64,000 bases of DNA from Curvibacter lanceolatus ATCC 14669 (GTDB lineage: Bacteria > Pseudomonadota > Gammaproteobacteria > Burkholderiales > Burkholderiaceae_C): positions 62,001-126,000 of the forward strand of contig NZ_KB906266.1 of the NCBI RefSeq assembly GCF_000381265.1, read 5' to 3'. Shown one piece after another: positions 37,706-48,806 of the stretch. The position numbers were made by a program, and so were the translations under genes. How positions within the stretch are numbered: the first letter of the stretch is position 1; each line of letters begins with the position of its first letter. The notes beneath the pieces were generated by a model. That model searched no databases, was not told where the DNA came from, and saw only the letters and a program-made list of their open reading frames with translations.

Positions 37706-39133
37706 TCAAGGGCCTGTTGACAGGCCCTGGTCCAGCGGCAGGCGCAAACCCACCTGCAGCCCGTGCGGCTGCAGCGCCTGGGCAAAGGCCTGGCCGCGGT
37801 GGCGCTGGGCAATCTCTTCGACGATGGCCAGCCCCAGGCCGCAACCGCCGGCCTTCTCGCTGCCGCGCCAGAAGCGCTGGAGCAGATGGGGGAGTTGTTC
37901 TTCCGGCACACCGGGCCCGTTGTCCTCGACCGACAGTTCGACCTGGGTGGTGGTCAGTGGCCGCACCCGCACCGTCACCATGCTGCCCGGCCCGGCGTAA
38001 TGCAGGGCGTTGTCCAGCAGGTTGCTCAAGGCCTCGCGCAGCAGCAAGGCGTTGCCCTGCAGCTTCAAATGCTCCTCGCCCTCGTAACCCAGGTCCACAC
38101 CGGCGGCCAGGGCCCGGGCGGTCCAGTCACGCGCCACCTCGCGGGCCAGGCCGGGCAGGTCCAGCGGCTGCAGTTCCACTGTGGTCTCCGAACGGGCCAG
38201 TTGCAGCAGTTGGTGCACCAGGTGCGCACTGCGCTGGGCGGCGGCACGCACTTTGATCAGGCGCTCGCGGGCGGGCGAGTCCTGCATCTCGTGCAGGGCC
38301 AGATCGGTCTGCCCGATCAGGCCGGCCAGGGGCGTGCGCAGCTGGTGGGCGGCGTCGTTGAGAAACTGCTTCTCCTTGACCTGGCCCTTGGCCACCGCCG
38401 CCAGCAGGCGGTTGATGGTGCTGGCCAGCGAATGCACCTCCTGGGGGGCGGTGCTCAGGGCCCCGCTGGGCAGGGGCGCATGGCCGGGTTGCGGGCTGGC
38501 GCCGATCAGTTCGATCTCTGCCTCCAGCCGCTTCAGCGGTCGCAGGCCGCGCAGCACGCCGGCATACACCAAGGCACTCAGCACCAGCCCCATCAGGCCC
38601 ATGGGCAGCAGGATCTTCTCCAGCAACTCGTGGGCGATGCGTTCGCGCACCGTCAGGCTTTGGGCCACCTGCACGCGCAGGCGCTGCTTGCTGCCCGGTG
38701 AGCCGTAGTCCACCTCCAGCGACACCACGCGCACCGGGCGCTCGTCCACCACCCCGGCGTAGAGCACGGCTTCGCCGGGCTCGGCCTGGGCCTTGTCGGC
38801 CGGGGGCGGCGGCAGCTGGGCATTGCCCAGCAGAAAGCGGCCCGGGGGCGAGGACACCATGTAGCTGATGCGGTCGGCCGGGTCCTGCTCCAGGATGTCC
38901 TGGGCTGCCTTCGGAAAGTCCACCAGCAGGCCGTCGCCGATCGGCTTGATCTGGCGCGCCAGGGCCTTGACCGACTGGGTCAGGCTTTGATCGATGCCGC
39001 GTTCGCCGTTCTCCAGGGCCACGCGCCAGGCCAGCACGCCCCCGGTCAGCCACAGCACCAGCTGAGGCAGCAGCAGCCACAGCAGCAATTGGCGTTTGAG
39101 GGAAACCCCGGGCAGGGGCGGTGGTCGTGCCAT
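37706..39133 (-). CDS. Sensor histidine kinase (TctE/QseC-like)
   Basis: A 475-residue membrane kinase with two N-terminal hydrophobic segments around a periplasmic domain of about 150 residues. A HAMP-like linker and the H-box NDAAHQLRTPLAGL follow. The ATPase part has the N-box (LLDNALHYAG), G1 (VEDNGPGVP) and G2 (GCGLGLAIVEEI). It is 13 bases after its response regulator. The signal may be a sugar or carboxylate, judged only from the transporter genes beyond the regulator. Confidence 0.92.
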   Translation of the reverse strand: MARPPPLPGVSLKRQLLLWLLLPQLVLWLTGGVLAWRVALENGERGIDQSLTQSVKALARQIKPIGDGLLVDFPKAAQDILEQDPADRISYMVSSPPGRFLLGNAQLPPPPADKAQAEPGEAVLYAGVVDERPVRVVSLEVDYGSPGSKQRLRVQVAQSLTVRERIAHELLEKILLPMGLMGLVLSALVYAGVLRGLRPLKRLEAEIELIGASPQPGHAPLPSGALSTAPQEVHSLASTINRLLAAVAKGQVKEKQFLNDAAHQLRTPLAGLIGQTDLALHEMQDSPARERLIKVRAAAQRSAHLVHQLLQLARSETTVELQPLDLPGLAREVARDWTARALAAGVDLGYEGEEHLKLQGNALLLREALSNLLDNALHYAGPGSMVTVRVRPLTTTQVELSVEDNGPGVPEEQLPHLLQRFWRGSEKAGGCGLGLAIVEEIAQRHRGQAFAQALQPHGLQVGLRLPLDQGLSTGP

Positions 39134-39146
39134 GGGGGACTGCGGT

Positions 39147-39869
39147 TCAGGCCGCGGGCTTTTCCAGCATGTAGCCCAGGCCCCGGATGTTGCGGATGTT
39201 CAGGTTGGATGGGTCCAGCTTTTTGCGCAGCCGGTGCACATACACCTCGAGCGCATTCGAGTTCAAGGGCGCCGCGGCCTGACCCGGCTCGGGCGGCACG
39301 GCGCGCCAGGCGGCCAGCACATCGTCACGGGTCACCACCTCGCCGCAGCGGTTGACTAGCAGCTCCAGCAGCTCCCACTCGCGCTGGGTCAGCTCCAGGG
39401 CTTCGTCGGCCAGGGTGGCCTCGCGGGTCTGCGGGTCGATGCGCAGCGGCCCCACGGTGCTCCAGTGGCCCGTGGCGCCGGCCGTGGCTTGCGAGAAGGC
39501 CGGCAGCCGGGCCCGGCGCAGCATGGCTTGCAGCCGGGCCTGCAACTCGACCATGTTGAAGGGCTTGGTCATGTAGTCGTCGGCCCCGGCGTTCAGCCCC
39601 TGCACGCGGTCGTCCAGGCCGTCACGCGCGGTCAGGATCAGCACCGGCAGGCCGCTCAGCTTCTTGCGCGCCCAGGGCAGCAGGGTCAAGCCGTCTTGTC
39701 CGGGCAGGCCCAGATCGAGAATCATGCCGTCAATGCCCTCGCGCCCGAGCACGGCCTGGGCTTCTGCCACGCTGCCCGCGCTGCGCACCGCATAGCCCAA
39801 TTGCAGGAGTTGCCCCGTCAGGGCATCGAGCAGGAGTTCGTCGTCTTCAACGATCAGGATCGTGATCAT
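39147..39869 (-). CDS. Response regulator, OmpR/TctD type
   Basis: A 240-residue regulator with a receiver domain (acidic VEDDE pocket, phospho-acceptor Asp in MILDLGLPGQDG, Thr/Ala in LTARDG, Lys in MTKPF). The C-terminal winged-helix DNA-binding domain includes ELTQREWELLELLVNR and VYVHRLRKKLD. The start is at ATG 39869 (MITILIVEDDE); an upstream extension in the same frame has no homology. It reads divergently from the sugar transporter operon and may control it. Confidence 0.93.
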   Translation of the reverse strand: MITILIVEDDELLLDALTGQLLQLGYAVRSAGSVAEAQAVLGREGIDGMILDLGLPGQDGLTLLPWARKKLSGLPVLILTARDGLDDRVQGLNAGADDYMTKPFNMVELQARLQAMLRRARLPAFSQATAGATGHWSTVGPLRIDPQTREATLADEALELTQREWELLELLVNRCGEVVTRDDVLAAWRAVPPEPGQAAAPLNSNALEVYVHRLRKKLDPSNLNIRNIRGLGYMLEKPAA

Positions 39870-39988
39870 CGTTTGAGCATAACAAAGGCGCCGCCTGGAG
39901 GCGGGCGCTTGCCTGGCCTGTCGCTCGCCCCCAGAGGATGCTTTGATGCCAGTGCGACGCTGTTTAGGGGTAAGTCCTGATGGGGGCA

Positions 39989-40014
39989 TTCATTATTTTA
40001 ATTAAATTAATGAA
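39989..40014. promoter_or_regulatory. 26-bp A/T-rich palindrome upstream of sugar transporter operon
   Basis: A 26-bp near-perfect palindrome has outer arms TTCATTA and TAATGAA around a TTAATTAA centre, with a single mismatched pair. It stands out in G+C-rich DNA between the response regulator gene and gtsA. It is probably an operator or promoter core for one or both. Confidence 0.6.
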
Positions 40015-40081
40015 CGCGATGCGGCGAGTGACACGCCCACGTGTGAGCGATGATTCAACACTACAAGTAGGAGATGAGGGC

Positions 40082-41332
40082 ATGTTCAAGTTGTCAAAAC
40101 TGGCCGCGCTGGCAGTGGCTGCCGGCGCCGCACTGACGGCACAGGCCGGTGAGGTGGAAGTCCTGCATTACTGGACCTCCGGTGGCGAGGCCAAGTCGGC
40201 CGCCGAACTCAAGAAAATGATGCAGGCCAAGGGCCACACCTGGCGCGACTTTGCCGTGGCCGGTGGCGGCGGCGACAGCGCCATGACCGTGCTCAAGAGC
40301 CGCGTCGTGTCGGGCAACCCGCCCTCGGCGGCCCAGGTCAAGGGCCCGGCCATCCAGGAATGGGCCGCAGAAGGCGTGCTGGCCAACATGGACAGCGTGG
40401 CCAAGGCCGAGAAGTGGGACGAATCCCTGCCCAAGGTCGTGGCCGACGTGATGAAGTACAAGGGCAGCTACGTGGCCGCGCCGGTCAACGTGCACCGTGT
40501 GAACTGGCTGTGGGCCAGCTCTGACGCCCTCAAGAAGGCCGGCGTGGCCGCCATGCCCAAGACCTGGGACGAGTTCTTTGCCGCGGCCGACAAGCTCAAG
40601 GCGGCCGGCCTGATCCCGGTGGCCCACGGCGGCCAGAACTGGCAGGACTTCACCACCTTCGAATCGGTGGTGCTGGGCGTGGGCGGTGCCAAGTTCTACC
40701 AGGATGCCCTGGTCAAGCTCGATGACAAAGCCCTGGGCAGCGACACCATGAAGAAGTCGCTCGAAACCTTCCGCCGCGTCAAGTCGTACACCGACCCGGG
40801 CTCGCCGGGGCGCGACTGGAACCTGGCCACCGCCCTGCTGATCCAGGGCAAGGCCGGCTTCCAGCTGATGGGCGACTGGGCCAAGGGCGAGTTCGTGGCC
40901 GCAGGCAAGGTGCCCGGCAAAGACTTCATGTGCGCCGCCGCCCCGGGCACGGCCAGCAGCTTCACCTTCAACGTCGACTCGTTCATCCTGTTCAAGCTCA
41001 AGGACGCCAGTGCCCAGAAGGCCCAGAGCGATCTGGCCGCGGCCATCATGAGCCCCGAGTTCCAGGAGGTGTTCAACCTCAACAAGGGCTCGATCCCGGT
41101 GCGCCTGGGCATGAAGATGGACAAGTTTGACGACTGCGCCAGGCTGTCGTCGAAAGACTTTGTCGAATCGGCCAAGACCGGCGGCCTGGTGCCCAGCATC
41201 GCGCACGGCATGGCGGTGGCTCCGGCTGCCGAAGGCGCCATCAAGGACGTGGTCAGCCAATTCTGGAATGACGACAAGATCAGCGTGGCCGATGCGATGA
41301 AGAAGATCGCCCAGGCCGCCAAGACGCGATAA
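40082..41332 (+). CDS. gtsA: Glucose/mannose ABC transporter substrate-binding protein (GtsA-like)
   Basis: A 416-residue periplasmic sugar-binding protein with signal peptide ending AALTAQA. The mature start EVEVLHYWTSGGEAKSAAEL is typical of the glucose-binding proteins of pseudomonads and burkholderials. The start is ATG 40082, with GGAGATGAGGG before it. It is the first gene of a run with a LamB-like porin, two permeases and an ATPase. Glucose is the likely ligand, given the pgi, zwf and tal neighbours. Confidence 0.9.
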   Translation: MFKLSKLAALAVAAGAALTAQAGEVEVLHYWTSGGEAKSAAELKKMMQAKGHTWRDFAVAGGGGDSAMTVLKSRVVSGNPPSAAQVKGPAIQEWAAEGVLANMDSVAKAEKWDESLPKVVADVMKYKGSYVAAPVNVHRVNWLWASSDALKKAGVAAMPKTWDEFFAAADKLKAAGLIPVAHGGQNWQDFTTFESVVLGVGGAKFYQDALVKLDDKALGSDTMKKSLETFRRVKSYTDPGSPGRDWNLATALLIQGKAGFQLMGDWAKGEFVAAGKVPGKDFMCAAAPGTASSFTFNVDSFILFKLKDASAQKAQSDLAAAIMSPEFQEVFNLNKGSIPVRLGMKMDKFDDCARLSSKDFVESAKTGGLVPSIAHGMAVAPAAEGAIKDVVSQFWNDDKISVADAMKKIAQAAKTR

Positions 41333-41471
41333 GCGCCCGGGGCGCCTCTCGCCCCATCTACTTTCCCCCTTTGTTGCCCGACAGACCCGGCGGCCTTTGC
41401 CAAGGCCAGCCGGTCGGGCGAAGCCATGCCCGGGCATGGCCAGAACACCTCTTGAAATCGGAGACCTAGAC

Positions 41472-42752
41472 ATGAGCAAGCATTCCTCTTCCCTGCATTC
41501 CGCCCGCCTGTGGCAACTGGCCCCCGCGGCCTTGCTGGCCTGCAGCGTGAGCGCCCAGGCGGCCGACCCGGCCCCGCTGTCGGAAGCCACCACCCAGCAG
41601 ATCGAGGCCGTGGTCAAGAAGACCCTGGACGACAACGGCGTGCAGCTGTTCGGCTACGGCCGCGGCGGCTTCTACTCGGCCTCGGGCAACCAGCAAAAAG
41701 GCCAGTACCAGCTCGGTGGCGACCTGCAGCATTACCGCCTGGGCAACGAAGGCGACAACTACATCGAGTTCGGCATCGGCAAGAAGTGGGACCTGGGCGG
41801 CGGCCTGAAGTGGGGCACCTACTACATGCCCAAGGTCTACAACGGCAACACCGGCACGGCCCAGGTCTATGCCGACATCACCGGGCTGGAGTTCGCCCCC
41901 GACCTGACCCTGTGGGCCGGCCAGCGCTACCACCGTATCCAGGACATCCACATCCTGGACAACTGGCTGATGCAGGACGGCGACAACTACGGCGCCGGTG
42001 TCGATGGCATCCGCATCGGCTCCAAGGCCCGCCTCAACCTGGCCGTCTACACCCAGGGTTCGTCGGACAACAGCAACGCCAGCAGCAACAACGCCCGCCG
42101 GGCCAACTTCCAGCTGCGTGATCTGCCGGTCAACCCCGGTGGGCGCCTGACCCTCACCGGCGCCACCATCAACGGGCGCTTCGGCATTGGCCAGAACGGC
42201 AACGCCCTGGGCCTGCTGCACAACCAGGCCGACTTTCTGCTGCCAGGCATGAACAACTCGCTGTTCGTGCAGACCTCCACGGGCCACGCTGGCCTGGATG
42301 GCAAGTTCTACGGCCTGGACAACGCCGGCGTGGCCCAGGCCGGCGCCAAGCAGACCCGCATTGCCGAGGTGATCGACTGGCAACTGGGCGCCTTCGGCGG
42401 CCAGGCCCTGGCCAGCTACCAGACGGTCGAGCCCGACAACGCCGCCAAGTACAAGGACACCTCGATCGGTGGCCGCATGTCCTACGGCGTGGCGCGCAAC
42501 GTGAAAGTGCTGCTCGATGTGGGCATCACCTCGCGCGCCATCGACGGCCAAGCCACCCAGCACCTGAACAAGGGCACCCTGGCCGTGGCCTTCTCGCCCG
42601 ACAACAAGTTCTGGACCCGTCCTGAGTTCCGCGTCTACCTGAGCCGCTTCAACTGGAACACGGCCGCCGGTGCCGCCAATGCCGCCACCTTCGGTGCCGG
42701 TGGCCGCAGCAGTGCCACCACGGTGGGGGCGCAGGTCGAGTACTGGTGGTAA
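41472..42752 (+). CDS. LamB-like carbohydrate porin
   Basis: A 426-residue outer-membrane protein with signal peptide ending CSVSAQA, a predicted coiled N-terminal stretch (ATTQQIEAVVKKTLDD) and a maltoporin-type barrel. Motifs include FGYGRGGFYSASG and GIGKKWDLGGGLKWGTYYMP, with a C-terminal WW. GGAGACC lies upstream of ATG 41472. It sits between the binding protein and permease genes, so it probably brings the same sugar across the outer membrane. A terminator follows. Confidence 0.88.
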   Translation: MSKHSSSLHSARLWQLAPAALLACSVSAQAADPAPLSEATTQQIEAVVKKTLDDNGVQLFGYGRGGFYSASGNQQKGQYQLGGDLQHYRLGNEGDNYIEFGIGKKWDLGGGLKWGTYYMPKVYNGNTGTAQVYADITGLEFAPDLTLWAGQRYHRIQDIHILDNWLMQDGDNYGAGVDGIRIGSKARLNLAVYTQGSSDNSNASSNNARRANFQLRDLPVNPGGRLTLTGATINGRFGIGQNGNALGLLHNQADFLLPGMNNSLFVQTSTGHAGLDGKFYGLDNAGVAQAGAKQTRIAEVIDWQLGAFGGQALASYQTVEPDNAAKYKDTSIGGRMSYGVARNVKVLLDVGITSRAIDGQATQHLNKGTLAVAFSPDNKFWTRPEFRVYLSRFNWNTAAGAANAATFGAGGRSSATTVGAQVEYWW

Positions 42753-42832
42753 GTGGGTCCGCCGGGGGGGCGCTGCGTGGCGGCCCCCCGGCCTGCGGGT
42801 TGGTTCTCCAAGGCGTGATCCGCCTTTTTGAT

Positions 42833-42862
42833 GCGGGAGCGCCTGGTGCTCCCGCCTTTTTT
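42833..42862 (+). terminator. Terminator inside the sugar transporter operon
   Basis: An 8-bp stem GCGGGAGC/GCTCCCGC (42833-42840 and 42848-42855) is followed by a six-T run. It lies between the porin gene and the permease genes and should partly stop transcription, so that binding protein and porin outnumber the membrane complex. Confidence 0.85.
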
Positions 42863-42900
42863 GCTTGAAGGGCCTTTGGCATGTCGATGCCCCGTGAGTC

Positions 42901-43779
42901 ATGAAAAATTCCTTTGAAAACTGGCTGCCCCGTCTGGTGGTGGCCCCCGCCTTCGTGCTGGGCTTTGCCTTCATCTACGGCCTGATGGTCTGGAACGGCC
43001 TGCTCAGCCTGTCGGCGTCACGCATGCTGCCCAACTACGAGTGGGTGGGCCTGATGCAGTACGACAAGCTCTGGGCCATGGACCGCTGGTGGCTGGCGCT
43101 GCAGAACCTGGCCATCTTCGGCGGCGGCTACGTGCTGGGCTCGCTGGCCATCGGCGTGCTGCTGGCCGTGCTGCTGGACCAGAAGATCCGCGCCGAAGGC
43201 GCCTTGCGCACCATCTACCTCTACCCCATGGCGCTGTCCTTCATCGTCACGGGCACGGCCTGGAAGTGGCTGCTCAACCCCGAGCAGGGCCTGCAGCAGC
43301 TGGTGCGCGGCTGGGGCTTCGAGCATTTCACCTTCGACTGGCTGGTCAGCACCGACCGGGCCATCTACTGCGTGGTGATCGCCGGCATCTGGCAGAGCGC
43401 GGGCTTTGCCATGGCCTTGTTCCTGGCCGGCCTGCGAGGCGTGGACGACAGCATCATCAAGGCCGCCCAGGTGGACGGTGCCTCGCTGCCCCGCATCTAC
43501 TGGCGCATCGTGCTGCCGGCGCTGCGCCCGGTGTTCTTCAGCACCCTGATGGTGTTGTCGCATCTGGCCATCAAGAGCTTCGATCTGGTGATGGCTCTGA
43601 CCGCTGGCGGGCCCGGCTACGCCAGCGATGTGCCGGCCACCTTTATGTACACCATGTCCTTCTCGCGCGGCCAGATCGGCCTGGGCGCCGCCAGTGCCAC
43701 CATGATGCTGGCCACCGTGGCCGCCCTGGTGGTTCCCTACCTCTACAGCGAATTGCGGAGCAAACCCCATGAGCGCTAA
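42901..43779 (+). CDS. gtsB: Sugar ABC transporter permease (MalF/GtsB-like)
   Basis: A 292-residue inner-membrane permease with six hydrophobic segments and the EAA loop DDSIIKAAQVDGASLPRIYW. It is the MalF-type partner. Its 3' end overlaps the second permease gene by 11 bases. It is downstream of an internal terminator, so it is expressed at a lower level than the binding protein. Confidence 0.92.
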   Translation: MKNSFENWLPRLVVAPAFVLGFAFIYGLMVWNGLLSLSASRMLPNYEWVGLMQYDKLWAMDRWWLALQNLAIFGGGYVLGSLAIGVLLAVLLDQKIRAEGALRTIYLYPMALSFIVTGTAWKWLLNPEQGLQQLVRGWGFEHFTFDWLVSTDRAIYCVVIAGIWQSAGFAMALFLAGLRGVDDSIIKAAQVDGASLPRIYWRIVLPALRPVFFSTLMVLSHLAIKSFDLVMALTAGGPGYASDVPATFMYTMSFSRGQIGLGAASATMMLATVAALVVPYLYSELRSKPHER

Positions 43780-44626
43780 ACCCCTGCTGGGGCGGCTGCT
43801 GGTCTACCTGACCCTGTTGGCCGCCGCCGTGTTCTTTCTGTTGCCGCTGTATGCCATGCTGGTGACCTCGCTCAAGACGGCCGAGGAGATCCGGGCCGGC
43901 GACCTGCTGGCCTGGCCCCAGGCGCTGAACTGGGACGCCTGGTCCGTGGCCTGGTCGCAGGCCTGCACCGGGGTCGACTGCAATGGCTTGCGGCCTTTCT
44001 TCTGGAACTCGGTCAGCATGGCCGTGCCCGCCGTGATGATCTCCACCGTGTGGGGCGCCCTGAACGGCTATGTGCTGAGCCTGTGGAAGTTCCGCGGCAG
44101 CGACACCTTGTTCGGCCTCTTGCTGTTCGGTGTGTTCATGCCCTTCCAGGTGGTGCTGCTGCCCATGAGCCAGGTGCTGGGCTGGTTGGGCATCTCCAGC
44201 TCGATCGGGGGCCTGATCCTGGTGCACTGCCTGGCCGGGTTGGCCGGCACCACGCTGTTCTTCCGCAACTACTACAGCGCCATCCCGGCCGAGCTGGTCA
44301 ACGCGGCGCGCATCGATGGGGCCAGCTTCTGGCAGATCTTCTGGCGCATCGTGCTGCCGCTGTCCACCCCCATCGTGATGGTCACGCTGATCTGGCAGTT
44401 CACCAACATCTGGAACGATTTTCTGTTCGGCGTCACGTTCTCGGGCACCGATTCCAAGCCCATCACGGTGGGCCTGAACAACCTGGCCAACACGTCCAGC
44501 AGCGTCAAGGCCTACAACGTGGACATGGCGGCCGCCATCATCGCAGGCCTGCCGACCATGGCCATCTACGTGCTGGCAGGCAAGTTTTTTGTGCGCGGGC
44601 TCACGGCCGGCGCGGTCAAGGGTTGA
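43769..44626 (+). CDS. gtsC: Sugar ABC transporter permease (MalG/GtsC-like)
   Basis: A 285-residue permease with six hydrophobic segments and the EAA loop ELVNAARIDGASFWQIFWRI. It ends FVRGLTAGAVKG, typical of MalG-type proteins. It forms the channel with GtsB. The ATPase gene follows after 12 bases. Confidence 0.92.
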   Translation: MSAKPLLGRLLVYLTLLAAAVFFLLPLYAMLVTSLKTAEEIRAGDLLAWPQALNWDAWSVAWSQACTGVDCNGLRPFFWNSVSMAVPAVMISTVWGALNGYVLSLWKFRGSDTLFGLLLFGVFMPFQVVLLPMSQVLGWLGISSSIGGLILVHCLAGLAGTTLFFRNYYSAIPAELVNAARIDGASFWQIFWRIVLPLSTPIVMVTLIWQFTNIWNDFLFGVTFSGTDSKPITVGLNNLANTSSSVKAYNVDMAAAIIAGLPTMAIYVLAGKFFVRGLTAGAVKG

Positions 44627-44638
44627 GAGGTAAGGCAA

Positions 44639-45712
<1,074 letters not shown>

Positions 45713-45713
45713 C

Positions 45714-46145
45714 ATGCCGACCGTCCCGCCCGCATCGACCGCCCCGAGCGCACCGCCTCTGCTGGGCCTGCACCACGTCGCGCTGATCTGCCGCGACGTG
45801 CTGCGCTCGCGCGACTTCTACACCCGCGTGCTCGGCCTGCCCGTGCTGCATGAGCAGTACCGGGCCGAGCGCCAGTCGCACAAGATCGATCTGGCCCTGC
45901 CCGATGGCAGCCAGCTGGAGTTGTTTTCGTTCCCGTCTCCACCTGCGCGGCCTTCTCGGCCCGAAGCCTGCGGCCTGCGTCACCTGGCCTTGCGCGTGGC
46001 CGACCTGCCGGCCTGGGTGGCGCACCTGCTGGCGCAGGGCGTGGCGGTGGAGCCGCTGCGAACCGATGAGGTGACCGGCGCCACCTTCACCTTTTTTGCC
46101 GATCCCGACGGCCTGCCGATCGAGCTGGTGCAGTCGGGCGCGTAG
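45714..46145 (+). CDS. VOC family (glyoxalase I-like) metalloprotein
   Basis: A 143-residue protein with two beta-alpha-beta-beta-beta modules. The four metal-ligand positions appear as His in LHHVALI, Glu in QLELFSF, His in LRHLALRV and Glu in LPIELVQ, so it is likely an active metal enzyme of the YaeR/glyoxalase group. It directly follows gtsD by one base. A role in detoxifying methylglyoxal from sugar use is plausible but not shown. Confidence 0.85.
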   Translation: MPTVPPASTAPSAPPLLGLHHVALICRDVLRSRDFYTRVLGLPVLHEQYRAERQSHKIDLALPDGSQLELFSFPSPPARPSRPEACGLRHLALRVADLPAWVAHLLAQGVAVEPLRTDEVTGATFTFFADPDGLPIELVQSGA

Positions 46146-46204
46146 CTGGGGCGGGGCCGATGGCGCAGCCCGATCGGTGGAGCAACCCTGATCGATCAGG
46201 CATG

Positions 46205-46235
46205 AAAAAAGGGCCGCATCACTGCGGCCCTTTTT
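46205..46235. terminator. Bidirectional terminator between sugar operon and groEL
   Basis: An 8-bp stem GGGCCGCA/TGCGGCCC (46211-46218 and 46223-46230) is flanked by six A on the left and five T on the right. It can serve both the plus-strand sugar operon and the minus-strand groESL operon. Confidence 0.93.
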
Positions 46236-46263
46236 GTTTGGAGCTGGAAGGCTCAGGCAGGCA

Positions 46264-47952
<1,689 letters not shown>

Positions 47953-48243
47953 TTACTTTTCGACGACGGCGAAAAGGTCTTCTTCCTTCATGACCAGCAG
48001 CTCATCGCCGCCGACCTTGACGGTCTGGCCGCTGTACTTGCCGAACAAGACGCGGTCGCCAACCTTGACGGCCATGGCGCCCAGTTCACCCTTGTCGTTC
48101 TTCTTGCCGGGGCCGACGGCCAGCACTTCGCCTTGATCAGGCTTTTCAGCGGCGTTGTCGGGAATCACGATGCCGGAGGCAGTCTTGGTTTCGTTTTCCA
48201 GGCGCTTGACGATCACGCGATCGTGCAGAGGACGAAGGTTCAT
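47953..48243 (-). CDS. groES: 10 kDa co-chaperonin GroES
   Basis: A 96-residue co-chaperonin starting [20 protein letters not shown] with the mobile loop [15 protein letters not shown]. The start is ATG 48243; an in-frame start 6 codons earlier is unlikely. It caps GroEL. Its promoter region carries CIRCE and a heat-shock promoter. Confidence 0.97.
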   Translation of the reverse strand: MNLRPLHDRVIVKRLENETKTASGIVIPDNAAEKPDQGEVLAVGPGKKNDKGELGAMAVKVGDRVLFGKYSGQTVKVGGDELLVMKEEDLFAVVEK

Positions 48244-48346
48244 TGCATCTCCTGAGAGCAAAAAGGGGTTTCACAATCGACAGGTGCACCGCCCACGACG
48301 GGCACCATCAACTCAGCGAGCGGCCGGTGCTGTCAACACTCAGCTG

Positions 48347-48373
48347 TTAGCACTCAACCGCTTCGAGTGCTAA
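48347..48373. promoter_or_regulatory. CIRCE operator (HrcA binding site) of groESL
   Basis: The sequence TTAGCACTC, nine bases, GAGTGCTAA (48347-48355 and 48365-48373) is a perfect CIRCE inverted repeat. It overlaps the expected groESL transcription start, so HrcA should repress the operon. Confidence 0.97.
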
Positions 48374-48401
48374 TCATAAGGGCTTTTGGGTGGGTTTCAA
48401 G
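48373..48401 (-). promoter_or_regulatory. groESL promoter, sigma-70 with sigma-32-like features
   Basis: On the minus strand, CTTGAAA (48395-48401) and TATGAT (48373-48378) are spaced by 16 bases from TTGAAA. CTTGAAA matches the sigma-32 -35 box, and GCCCTTAT before the -10 resembles its downstream box. The promoter abuts CIRCE, so dual control by HrcA and sigma-32 is likely. Confidence 0.75.
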
Positions 48402-48806
48402 AGGGGGGGATGCGGGATGAGGCCGCAACGGGTTCGCAGCTGGCAGTCACTGTCGAGATTCGGCTAACTGTCGAGATTCGGCTAACTCTGAACTTTTCTC
48501 ATTCAGTTCTGAATTCATCAACTGATCCGCAGGTCAGCCTCTCCCTATGACCTCAGGCGGTTGGCGTACGAATCAATGGAGTCACCGCAGTGGTTGGGTT
48601 TGGTGCGTATGGGTTGGTTGTTGTGTGTGTACGACAGGTGGGTATTAATGAAAGTTAGTGCCTACACTTTTCTGATCGATCTGTCCGCTGTGCAGCGGGA
48701 GCCGGCACTCGCCGTTTCCAGGCCAACGACTGCTGTGGATGCGTTCAGGGTCGTTCGTGTGTTCGGTGCTCACAGTTCTCCGTCAGGCCGGCGCATACGT
48801 TCGGCT
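48402..48806. other. Junction between core genome and defence island
   Basis: No gene could be supported. A weak open frame at 48561-48824 (+) has no recognisable features. The stretch contains a tandem 18-bp repeat (48449-48484). Base composition changes visibly around here. No tRNA or integrase was seen at this edge. Confidence 0.5.
48449..48484. repeat. Tandem 18-bp direct repeat
   Basis: Two perfect, adjacent copies of ACTGTCGAGATTCGGCTA (48449-48466 and 48467-48484), followed by ACT, the start of a third. It lies at the edge of the accessory region and may be a junction scar or protein-binding repeat. Confidence 0.9.
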
